A stretch of 5,421 bases of DNA from an uncultured Bacteroidota bacterium. Its GTDB lineage: Bacteria; Bacteroidota; Bacteroidia; Chitinophagales; Chitinophagaceae. Positions 1-4,967 of this stretch are shown in pieces (the stretch's first letter is position 1; every line of letters begins with the position of its first letter). A program made the position numbers and the translations under genes. Where the stretch lies: positions 1 to 5,421 of the forward strand of contig CAINOM010000052.1 of the NCBI GenBank assembly GCA_903851455.1. Direction: 5' to 3'. The notes under the pieces were generated by a model. It saw nothing but the letters and a program-made list of their open reading frames with translations, had not been told where the DNA came from and did not search any database.

Positions 1-620
1 AGGCTTTTATAATTAGTGCTGAAATAGGCATTGTCATGGTTGTTGCGCTCCACTTTGTAAAATCCCGGCGAATTCGTTTTGTGGTATTCTACTGCGAAAT
101 TCCAGTTGGGCTTTATGGCTTGTGTATGCATAATACCTGCCGTTTGCTCCAGTTTAGAACCCAGCAGGTAATTGAAAATAGAGTACGGCCGGTTGGTATT
201 GTAAAACGGAAGGCTGTCCACATTAAACCGATAGACATCAAAGACATGATAACCGAGGGAAGGTCCCATCCTGTCTTCAGGTGTGAAGAGCAGATTATTT
301 ACCGGGCTGCCGAGGTTGCCGAGATCGTTGTACCATGGCTGTGTGAAAGGCGTTCTCTGGAAGGTGTGCAGGGAGGTGTCGGGATAATAGATACGTGAAG
401 AGTTCAGTTTCTCATAGGTGATCCTGGCCTCTTCATCTTTCCATTTAGCGGTATTCGATTTATTCGCATTTGTATCCCGCTGAGGAGCATTGGCAATGGT
501 ATTGGGCTGGGCTGGGTTTCCGCCGGACATTGATGACTGGGCAAACGCACCTCTCACGCATAGCAGCAGGCATAGCAGCAATAAGCAGGTCCGGGTTTTC
601 TTCTGAATGATATTTATCAA
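1..620 (-). CDS. Putative outer-membrane porin, Porin_10-like (N-terminal part, gene runs off the left edge)
   Basis: About 206 residues are visible. The N-terminus has a basic stretch (QKKTR), a Leu/Cys-rich hydrophobic core and an AFA|Q cleavage site near residue 27, so it looks like an ordinary Sec/signal peptidase I signal; no valid lipobox is present. A low-complexity Asn/Pro/Thr linker follows (about 30-58). After that comes a segment resembling the Bacteroidota putative porin family: PWYNDLGNLGSP (95-106), DVYRFNVD (128-135), then LGSKLEQT, HTQAIKPNW and NSPGFYKVE, which look like early beta strands. Such proteins are expected to be beta-barrels in the outer membrane; the substrate is unknown. 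There is no ATG in frame between the upstream stop (723-725) and residue 31, so a TTG start is needed to keep the signal peptide. I chose TTG at 618-620 because a TAnnTTTG promoter box at 645-652 rules out the TTG at 645-647; TTG at 630-632 remains possible. The family call rests on remembered motif similarity. Confidence 0.8.
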   Translation of the reverse strand, partial: MINIIQKKTRTCLLLLCLLLCVRGAFAQSSMSGGNPAQPNTIANAPQRDTNANKSNTAKWKDEEARITYEKLNSSRIYYPDTSLHTFQRTPFTQPWYNDLGNLGSPVNNLLFTPEDRMGPSLGYHVFDVYRFNVDSLPFYNTNRPYSIFNYLLGSKLEQTAGIMHTQAIKPNWNFAVEYHKTNSPGFYKVERNNHDNAYFSTNYKS

Positions 621-624
621 TGCC

Positions 625-647
625 TTGCCCAAAAAAAGTTTGGGCAA
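625..647. repeat. Perfect 9-bp inverted repeat over the porin promoter and leader
   Basis: The arms TTGCCCAAA (625-633) and TTTGGGCAA (639-647) are perfect reverse complements separated by 5 bp. The right arm overlaps the predicted -7 box, and the dyad covers the likely transcription start a few bases before the TTG start. It could be a regulator-binding dyad or, if transcribed in full, a hairpin close to the start codon. The repeat is read directly; the role is inference. Confidence 0.55.
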
Positions 648-652
648 AGTTA
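645..652 (-). promoter_or_regulatory. Predicted -7 promoter element of the porin gene (TAACTTTG)
   Basis: On the minus strand this is TAACTTTG, an exact match to the Bacteroidota primary-sigma -7 consensus TAnnTTTG. It lies 25 bp before the TTG start at 620, which would give a leader of about 20 nt. I see no clear TTTG -33 element at the usual distance. Confidence 0.5.
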
Positions 653-765
653 ATGATGTTAGCCTGTCTGAACTATGGTTGAGCTGACTTATTTGATGAA
701 TATAAATGCTATTATGAAAAAATTAGCAAACTGTTTTCTCCACGAAACCGGCATCTGAGCAGCGG

Positions 766-1584
766 TTACAGCCTTTTTACCAGCGCCGCTACCAGTCCCG
801 CCATTTTTGGCGCAGCGGCATTTGCAGCTTCCAGCACCTCTTCGTGGGTTATGATCACCGGTACATCGGTTACGCCCAGGTCGGTAATTACGCTTAGGGC
901 AAATACGCGCATGCCGGCATGACGGGCCACGATCACCTCGGCCACCGTACTCATACCCACCGCATCACCGCCCATTATATGCAGCATGCGGTATTCGGCG
1001 GGGGTTTCGAAGGTTGGGCCCTGCAGGCCTATGTATACGCCTGTTCTTACGCTAATGCCCTGTTCGCCGGCTATGTCCTTAGCCAATGCGATCAGGTCGT
1101 GGTCATAAGCCTTGCTCATATCCGGGAATCGGGTGCCCAGCCGTTCGTCATTAGGGCCACGTAACGGGTGCTCAGGGCAAATATTGATATGATCCTTTAT
1201 GATCATCAGGTCGCCTATGGTGAAGCCCGGATTAGTGCCCCCTGCCGCATTAGAGATGATAACGGTCTCTACGCCGAGGGCTTTCATCACCCGCACGGGG
1301 AAAGTTACTTCCTCCATGCTGTAACCTTCATAATAATGAAAGCGGCCAGCCATGAGCATAACGGGGCAGTTGCCTATTTTACCAAAGATGAGCTGTCCTG
1401 AATGGCCCTCTACCGTAGAAACCGGGAAATTAGGAATATCTGAATACGGTATGGATGTCTCTCTTTCGATCATATCTACCAGCCCGCCCAGGCCACTGCC
1501 CAGTATGATGCCTACCGTTGGGTTAGTGGCTGTCTTTTGCTGTATAAAGGAGGCGGTAGCCTGTATCCTGTCGTATAAACTCAT
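766..1584 (-). CDS. Purine nucleoside phosphorylase, trimeric class (PNP-I)
   Basis: A cytosolic purine-salvage enzyme that splits purine (deoxy)ribonucleosides with phosphate into free base and (deoxy)ribose-1-phosphate. The 272-residue length fits the homotrimeric PNP family (human PNP is slightly longer). Visible active-site elements, paired by eye with human PNP: phosphate loop GSGLGG (29-34, Ser30), VEGHSG (His61), AGRFHYYEG (Arg81, His83, Tyr85, Glu86), SNAAGG (Asn112, Ala113), GPTFETPAE (Phe192, Glu193), VGMSTVAEV (Met211, Ser212) and THEEV (His247). The odd residue is Asp235 in SVITDLG, where mammalian enzymes have the base-contacting Asn243. The start MSLYDRIQ fits the usual N-terminus, and a TAnnTTTG box sits 52 bp upstream. 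The gene lies downstream of, and in the same direction as, the two-helix membrane protein, but has its own promoter. Names in use include punA, deoD and pnp; I leave the symbol blank because nucleoside specificity is not settled. Confidence 0.96.
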   Translation of the reverse strand: MSLYDRIQATASFIQQKTATNPTVGIILGSGLGGLVDMIERETSIPYSDIPNFPVSTVEGHSGQLIFGKIGNCPVMLMAGRFHYYEGYSMEEVTFPVRVMKALGVETVIISNAAGGTNPGFTIGDLMIIKDHINICPEHPLRGPNDERLGTRFPDMSKAYDHDLIALAKDIAGEQGISVRTGVYIGLQGPTFETPAEYRMLHIMGGDAVGMSTVAEVIVARHAGMRVFALSVITDLGVTDVPVIITHEEVLEAANAAAPKMAGLVAALVKRL

Positions 1585-1605
1585 TATGAATGATTGATTG
1601 GTTGC

Positions 1606-1626
1606 GGGCAGCGCATGCAGCTACCC
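1606..1626 (-). other. Potential 7-bp hairpin in the PNP mRNA leader
   Basis: On the minus strand GGGTAGC and GCTGCCC pair as a 7-bp stem (one G-U) with a 7-nt loop, ending 22 nt before the ATG. An alternative small stem, CCC with GGG, just upstream (about 1624-1633) shares the same G run. I recognise no known riboswitch, and the leader of about 46 nt is short for a purine riboswitch. Functional role unproven. Confidence 0.35.
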
Positions 1627-1635
1627 CATAGGGCG

Positions 1636-1643
1636 CAAAGATA
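1636..1643 (-). promoter_or_regulatory. Predicted -7 promoter element of the PNP gene (TATCTTTG)
   Basis: The minus strand reads TATCTTTG, an exact TAnnTTTG match, in the 105-bp gap between the membrane-protein stop and the PNP start. Transcription would begin near 1630 and give a leader of about 46 nt. No convincing -33 TTTG is seen. Confidence 0.5.
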
Positions 1644-1689
1644 AAAGGTTCTGGAAATCTGAATGTTAACTTACGCGCATTGCTTCGGG

Positions 1690-2310
1690 TTACCCCTCGG
1701 AGGTTGGCAACACATTGTAGGCAATGGCGGGCTCGTAGCCGGGGTTCACCGCCTCGTTTACATGCACTTTTTGCCTGGACGGCTGGGTGGCTTGCGCGGA
1801 AGGCAGGCTGATACCGGACAAGCCAAGCATATGGCGCTGCTCAATGGTATCATGAGCCGCCTTGCGCTCCAGGTGCTGGCCCACTATAGTCTTGATGTCT
1901 TTGCCTGCCACATGCAGTATATCGTTCTTCAACCTTATCTCCCGGGCCATGCGGCCTATAATAAAGACCAGCACCACACTGATGGCGGTAATACCGTATA
2001 CAGCTATGATGAAGTAAGCCAGGTTGGTAGCTCCGGCCTCATTACGAACCTTTGAGTTGTAAAATATATCGCCCATAATGCTGAAGGGATATATCATATG
2101 CATAAAGCCAATGAAGGCGAGGCCGCCGAGGCTAACGATGTAACAACTGATCTCGGAAATAATTAAGGTGCCGCTGCTTAGAAGCCTTTGGGCTGCTGGT
2201 TTTCTGAGGGATGTTGCGAGCGGGTCCAGTAATTCGATCTGTTCATTGATCATTATCCGCTCTTCCCTGAACTCATGCAACAGATCATCTTTAAGGGTGG
2301 TTAATGCCAT
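1690..2310 (-). CDS. Hypothetical two-helix inner-membrane protein
   Basis: I do not recognise this 206-residue protein. The N-terminal ~45 residues are charged and probably helical (KDDLLHEFREER, NEQIELLDP). Two hydrophobic segments follow, about 48-73 (starting TLIISEISCYIVS) and about 97-119 (NLAYFIIAVYG to VVLVFIIGR). The second is followed by a basic helix (MAREIRLKNDILHVAGKDIK), consistent with cytoplasmic placement by the positive-inside rule, so both termini are likely cytoplasmic with a short external loop. The last ~45 residues are polar, rich in Ser, Gln and Pro, and look disordered. No catalytic motif or signal peptide is visible. The ATG is supported by a TAnnTTTG box 20 bp upstream. 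It is transcribed towards the PNP gene, but the 105-bp gap holds a separate promoter, so co-function is not implied. Confidence 0.75.
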   Translation of the reverse strand: MALTTLKDDLLHEFREERIMINEQIELLDPLATSLRKPAAQRLLSSGTLIISEISCYIVSLGGLAFIGFMHMIYPFSIMGDIFYNSKVRNEAGATNLAYFIIAVYGITAISVVLVFIIGRMAREIRLKNDILHVAGKDIKTIVGQHLERKAAHDTIEQRHMLGLSGISLPSAQATQPSRQKVHVNEAVNPGYEPAIAYNVLPTSEG

Positions 2311-2329
2311 TCGTAAAGATTGTTTGATA

Positions 2330-2337
2330 CAAATATA
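2330..2337 (-). promoter_or_regulatory. Predicted -7 promoter element of the membrane-protein gene (TATATTTG)
   Basis: The minus strand reads TATATTTG, an exact TAnnTTTG match, 19 bp before the ATG at 2310. The implied leader is about 14 nt. This spacing supports the chosen start. Confidence 0.5.
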
Positions 2338-2600
2338 ATGTTACCGTAAAGTTATTTGTAGTTAAGTATCCACAGGGTGTTAATAACGGGGTGGGTTTTA
2401 TGGAATGAGTAATTGGCAGTTTGGAATTTGGACTGGCTATTTATTTTTTGGAGGGATCTTGCCTTGTATCGAAAAAGGTCATCAATTCTGTCTTGCCTCG
2501 CTTTTTTCTATAGAGCAAAATTGAGCCGGTCGGACAGTTAGCGCAACCTCCATAAGTCAAATGTTGTGGAACCGCACTAACATTCCATAAAACGCGATAA

Positions 2601-2617
2601 GTACGAAATCTCCGTAC
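2601..2617. repeat. Short inverted repeat overlapping the prfC -7 box
   Basis: GTACG (2601-2605) and CGTAC (2613-2617) are perfect 5-bp arms with a 7-bp spacer. The right arm runs into the TACCTTTG promoter element. It could be an operator-like dyad, but arms this short also occur by chance. Confidence 0.3.
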
Positions 2618-2622
2618 CTTTG
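2615..2622 (+). promoter_or_regulatory. Predicted -7 promoter element of prfC (TACCTTTG)
   Basis: TACCTTTG followed by CGCAC matches the Bacteroidota TAnnTTTG element exactly. Transcription would start near 2629, giving a leader of about 55 nt before the ATG at 2683. A clear -33 TTTG is not visible. Confidence 0.55.
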
Positions 2623-2638
2623 CGCACTTTTTAAATCG

Positions 2639-2664
2639 GTCATAACTCGCTTTCGACTTATGAC
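2639..2664 (+). other. Potential hairpin in the prfC leader
   Basis: GTCATAACTCG (2639-2649) and CGACTTATGAC (2654-2664) are complementary over 11 positions with one C-C mismatch, closing a 4-nt loop (CTTT). The stem would lie in the 5' untranslated region, 18 nt before the prfC start. It has no U-tract, so it is not an intrinsic terminator. Confidence 0.4.
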
Positions 2665-2678
2665 TCACGACTTACGAC
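2654..2678. repeat. Degenerate heptamer tandem repeat in the prfC leader
   Basis: Consecutive 7-mers CGACTTA (2654-2660), TGACTCA (2661-2667) and CGACTTA (2668-2674), then a partial CGAC, follow the pattern YGACTYA. Equivalently, CGACTTATGAC and CGACTTACGAC are 11-mers differing at one base, spaced 14 bp apart. The array ends 4 bp before the prfC ATG. Confidence 0.6.
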
Positions 2679-2682
2679 CAGA

Positions 2683-4278
2683 ATGAAATACGAAAAAGAA
2701 ATATCGCTGCGCCGCACATTCGCCATCATATCCCACCCGGATGCCGGTAAGACCACGCTTACGGAAAAGCTGCTGCTGTTTGGCGGCGCCATACAGGTGG
2801 CGGGTGCAGTAAAGAGCAATAAGATAAAGAAGCATGCAACCAGCGACTTTATGGAGATAGAGCGGCAGAGGGGTATCTCTGTGGCCACATCGGTAATGAG
2901 CTTTGAATACAATAAAACCCTCATCAACCTGCTGGATACTCCGGGTCACAAGGACTTTGCCGAGGATACCTACCGCACACTTACTGCTGTGGATAGTGTA
3001 ATACTGGTGATAGACAGTGTGAACGGTGTGGAAGAGCAGACCCGCAAACTGGTAGAAGTGTGCCGTATGCGCGACACGCCTGTGATCGTGTTTGTGAACA
3101 AGCTGGACCGAGATGGTAAGTTCCCCTTCGACCTGATGGACGAAATCGAAAAAGAGCTGAAACTATCGCTGCATCCGTTGTCATGGCCTATAAATATGGG
3201 CAAGGAATTCAAGGGTGTATACAACCTCCACGACAGCAGCCTGAACCTGTTCACTGCCAGCCAGAAATCGACTGAAGAAAATACGGTGCCCATCGGCGAT
3301 CTTAACGATGCGCTGCTGGACGAAAAAATTGGCGAGCGTGATGCCAACCAGCTACGCGAAGATGTAGAGCTGCTGCAAGGTGTATATGGCGCGCTGGATG
3401 TAGATAAATACCTCGAAGGCAAAATAGCCCCGGTGTTCTTCGGCAGTGCGGTAAATAATTTTGGTGTCAAGGAGTTGCTGGATACATTTATCCGCATAGC
3501 CCCGCACCCGCAGGGCCGCAATACCGACAAGCGCTATGTAGCGCCGGATGAAGATAAATTCACCGGCTTCATTTTCAAGATACATGCCAACCTCGATCCC
3601 CGCCACCGCGACCGTATCGCGTTCCTGCGTGTGTGCTCCGGAAGGTTTGCTCGTAATACTTACTACAAACATACAAGACTCGATAAAGAAGTTCGTTTCA
3701 GCAATCCTTATTCCTTCATGGCGCGTGAAAAGGATGTGATAGAAGAGGCTTATCCCGGCGACGTAGTGGGCCTGTTTGACACCGGCACCTTCAAAATAGG
3801 GGATACGCTTACTGAAGGAGAGACACTGCAATTCACTGGTATACCAACCTTCTCACCGGAGATATTCAAGGAGCTGGTGAACAAAGACCCGATGAAGACC
3901 AAGCAGATGGAGAAAGGTGTGCGCCAGCTTACCGATGAGGGTGTAGCGCAGCTGTTCACACAACATGGCGGCAACCGCAAAATAATAGGCTGCGTTGGTG
4001 AGCTGCAGTTTGAAGTGATACAGTACCGCCTGCTGCAGGAATATGGCGCATCCTGTTCATTCGTGCCACTGTCGTTCTACAAAGCCTGCTGGATCACCGG
4101 TGATAAGAAAGCCATTGAGGATTTTGCTCGCTTCAAGCAAAGCAACATCATGGAAGACAAGGATGGCAACCTGGTATACCTGGCCCAGAGCGAATGGTTC
4201 CTGAACACCGAGCGCCAAAACAACCCCAAGATCGAATTCCACTTCACATCGGAGTTTAAGACTGCGATGGCTAAATAG
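2683..4278 (+). CDS. prfC: Peptide chain release factor 3 (RF3)
   Basis: RF3 is a translational GTPase that acts on the ribosome after peptide release, removing RF1/RF2 from the A site. The 531-residue length matches the family (E. coli RF3 is 529). The GTPase domain shows the P-loop HPDAGKTT (18-25), the switch I region with [13 protein letters not shown] (55-67), G3 DTPGH (85-89), G4 NKLD (139-142) and the G5-like GSA (254-256). The [12 protein letters not shown] segment (44-55) and the [12 protein letters not shown] segment (169-180) point to RF3 rather than EF-G, as does the ending after the RF3 C-terminal domain ([12 protein letters not shown] to SEWFLN, 439-507) with no EF-G domain IV. 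The start [22 protein letters not shown] places the P-loop as expected, and a promoter box lies 60 bp upstream. No strong terminator is seen before the toxin-antitoxin genes 50 bp downstream, so some read-through is possible. Confidence 0.98.
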   Translation: MKYEKEISLRRTFAIISHPDAGKTTLTEKLLLFGGAIQVAGAVKSNKIKKHATSDFMEIERQRGISVATSVMSFEYNKTLINLLDTPGHKDFAEDTYRTLTAVDSVILVIDSVNGVEEQTRKLVEVCRMRDTPVIVFVNKLDRDGKFPFDLMDEIEKELKLSLHPLSWPINMGKEFKGVYNLHDSSLNLFTASQKSTEENTVPIGDLNDALLDEKIGERDANQLREDVELLQGVYGALDVDKYLEGKIAPVFFGSAVNNFGVKELLDTFIRIAPHPQGRNTDKRYVAPDEDKFTGFIFKIHANLDPRHRDRIAFLRVCSGRFARNTYYKHTRLDKEVRFSNPYSFMAREKDVIEEAYPGDVVGLFDTGTFKIGDTLTEGETLQFTGIPTFSPEIFKELVNKDPMKTKQMEKGVRQLTDEGVAQLFTQHGGNRKIIGCVGELQFEVIQYRLLQEYGASCSFVPLSFYKACWITGDKKAIEDFARFKQSNIMEDKDGNLVYLAQSEWFLNTERQNNPKIEFHFTSEFKTAMAK

Positions 4279-4300
4279 GCTCATATTCGCATAAAATGCT

Positions 4301-4308
4301 TAACTTTA
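4301..4308 (+). promoter_or_regulatory. Probable -7 promoter element of the toxin-antitoxin pair (TAACTTTA)
   Basis: TAACTTTA matches TAnnTTTG at all but the last base and sits 19 bp before the antitoxin ATG, giving a leader of about 14 nt. It lies in the 49-bp gap after prfC and would allow transcription independent of prfC. Confidence 0.4.
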
Positions 4309-4327
4309 ATATACTCACTTAGGTACT

Positions 4328-4546
4328 ATGTTGCGAAAAGTTATTAAGCCTGATAATAGAAATATTTCTATCGAGCTGCCACAAAATTTCGTTGGTAAGC
4401 AGGTGGAGGTGTTGGCATTTACTATTGATGATACTACCGGTGCTTCGGTCGGAGAAGACAAGTTATTCACGCACTTTGCAAGCGAAAAAAGCCTTTCTAA
4501 AGATTGGTTGACCTCTCAGGAAGATGATGTATGGCGGGATTTATAA
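4328..4546 (+). CDS. Predicted antitoxin of a PemK/MazF-type toxin-antitoxin pair
   Basis: A 72-residue acidic-tailed protein directly upstream of, and overlapping by 16 nt, the MazF-like toxin gene. This is the usual order and tight spacing of type II toxin-antitoxin operons. The N-terminal half (KPDNRNISIELPQNFVGKQVEV) reads as beta strands around an I-x-LP motif, as in small Bacteroidota antitoxin-like proteins. The C-terminal tail is linker-like and ends SLSKDWLTSQEDDVWRDL; a DW(L/D)xxxEDxxW ending is common in such partners and is the likely toxin-binding segment. I see no confident MazE/AbrB or ribbon-helix-helix signature, so DNA binding is not shown. The family cannot be named from sequence alone; the role rests mainly on position and size. 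A 16-bp perfect palindrome lies inside its coding sequence near codons 10-15. Confidence 0.75.
   Translation: MLRKVIKPDNRNISIELPQNFVGKQVEVLAFTIDDTTGASVGEDKLFTHFASEKSLSKDWLTSQEDDVWRDL
4356..4371. repeat. 16-bp perfect palindrome inside the antitoxin gene
   Basis: ATAGAAATATTTCTAT is its own reverse complement over all 16 bases and starts 28 bp after the antitoxin ATG. Toxin-antitoxin pairs are usually autoregulated through palindromic operators, though these normally lie upstream of the start. Its closeness to the predicted transcription start makes an operator conceivable; coding chance is the alternative. Confidence 0.5.
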
Positions 4547-4860
4547 AAGGAGACATAGTGGTTATACCTTTCCCGTTTTCTGATCTGTCCGGCTCAAAGC
4601 GACGACCAGCTTATGTACTGGCAGACCTCCCCGGCGACGATATAATTTTGTGCCCAATCACCAGCCAGTATTCACGAGATAGTTTTGCAGTGCTGCTTAC
4701 TGAGACAGATTTTGCCTCCGGCTCGCTTCCTGCGGTTTCATTTGTCAGGCTTACTAGAATTTTCACTGCAGATAAAAACATAATTGTCCGTAAAACAGTT
4801 ACTGTTAAGTCTGAAACGAAAGAGAAGGTTTTTCAGCGATTGATAGACCTGTTGAAGTAG
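4531..4860 (+). CDS. PemK/MazF-family endoribonuclease toxin
   Basis: A 109-residue protein of typical MazF/PemK length, predicted to cleave mRNA at short single-stranded motifs and so arrest translation when not neutralised by its partner. Family signs: the opening KGDIVVIPFPFSDLSGSKRRP (6-26), which is the MazF first strands and S1-S2 loop; the conserved Arg25-Pro26 followed by AYVLA, corresponding to HRPAVVL of E. coli MazF (Arg29); CPITSQ (41-46), whose Thr44 aligns by eye with E. coli Thr52; and the SFVRLTRIFTAD segment (70-81) plus the C-terminal helix KEKVFQRLIDLL. The apparent catalytic Arg and Thr are both present, so it looks intact and active. The ATG lies inside the end of the antitoxin gene in another frame, implying translational coupling. 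The cleavage motif cannot be predicted. Confidence 0.92.
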   Translation: MAGFIKGDIVVIPFPFSDLSGSKRRPAYVLADLPGDDIILCPITSQYSRDSFAVLLTETDFASGSLPAVSFVRLTRIFTADKNIIVRKTVTVKSETKEKVFQRLIDLLK

Positions 4861-4894
4861 CCAAGGGTCTCAAGCTCACATTCACATCGCGATT

Positions 4895-4928
4895 ATTGGT
4901 CCGTTTTTTATTTCTAATAATAAATTAG
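4895..4928 (+). promoter_or_regulatory. Possible promoter of the lipoprotein gene
   Basis: TTGG (4895-4898) and TAAATTAG (4921-4928, one mismatch to TAnnTTTG) are separated by 22 bp, an acceptable -33/-7 arrangement for Bacteroidota. Transcription would begin near 4934, about 34 nt before the ATG. The surrounding DNA is very AT-rich, so a chance match is quite possible. Confidence 0.35.
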
Positions 4929-4940
4929 ATATAATATCTA
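4926..4940. repeat. 15-bp AT-rich palindrome upstream of the lipoprotein gene
   Basis: TAGATAT and ATATCTA flank a single central A, making a perfect dyad. It overlaps the predicted -7 box and transcription start of the lipoprotein gene and is followed by a T run. An operator is possible. As a terminator for the toxin gene it would be weak, being short and nearly all A/T. Confidence 0.45.
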
Positions 4941-4967
4941 TTTTTACAGTTCACATAAATCTATTTT

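Larger units (their letters stand above)
2311..2682. other. Divergent intergenic region between the membrane-protein gene and prfC
   Basis: This 372-bp stretch holds the two opposing promoters, the dyad over the prfC -7 box and the prfC leader repeats. The middle part (about 2345-2600) contains no gene I can support. A 75-codon minus-strand reading frame (2441-2668) crosses it but overlaps the prfC promoter and leader. A long-range complementarity is visible: TGGAGG (2449-2454) plus TTGC (2459-2462) can pair with contiguous GCAACCTCCA (2543-2552). I recognise no tRNA, SRP RNA, tmRNA or 6S RNA signature. Confidence 0.6.

Noticed and set aside
36..398. 120-codon open frame on the plus strand
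   Set aside because: It is antisense to the porin coding sequence, which has clear signal-peptide and porin motifs; the plus-strand peptide has no recognisable features.
740..768. Terminator after the PNP gene (AACCG/CGGTT, 12-nt loop)
   Set aside because: Short stem, long loop and no T-tract downstream on the minus strand.
1663..2055. 130-codon open frame on the plus strand
   Set aside because: It is antisense to the membrane-protein gene, which has a coherent topology and a promoter box; the plus frame has none.
2441..2668. 75-codon minus-strand frame as a small gene
   Set aside because: It overlaps the prfC promoter and leader repeats, has no promoter or start support, and much of its N-terminal part is simply antisense to those elements. 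Kept only as a possible remnant in the findings.
2970..3530. 186-codon minus-strand frame inside prfC
   Set aside because: Ser/Arg/Thr-rich antisense shadow of a well-conserved prfC; no independent evidence.
4279..4310. Terminator after prfC (GCAT-AAA-ATGC followed by an A/T-rich run)
   Set aside because: Only a 4-bp stem and no continuous T-tract; too weak to call.
4850..4916. Terminator after the toxin gene (AGACC/GGTCT pairing, and the T-run at 4903-4908)
   Set aside because: The 5-bp pairing has a long loop and is not followed by T's, and the T-run has no convincing stem directly before it.
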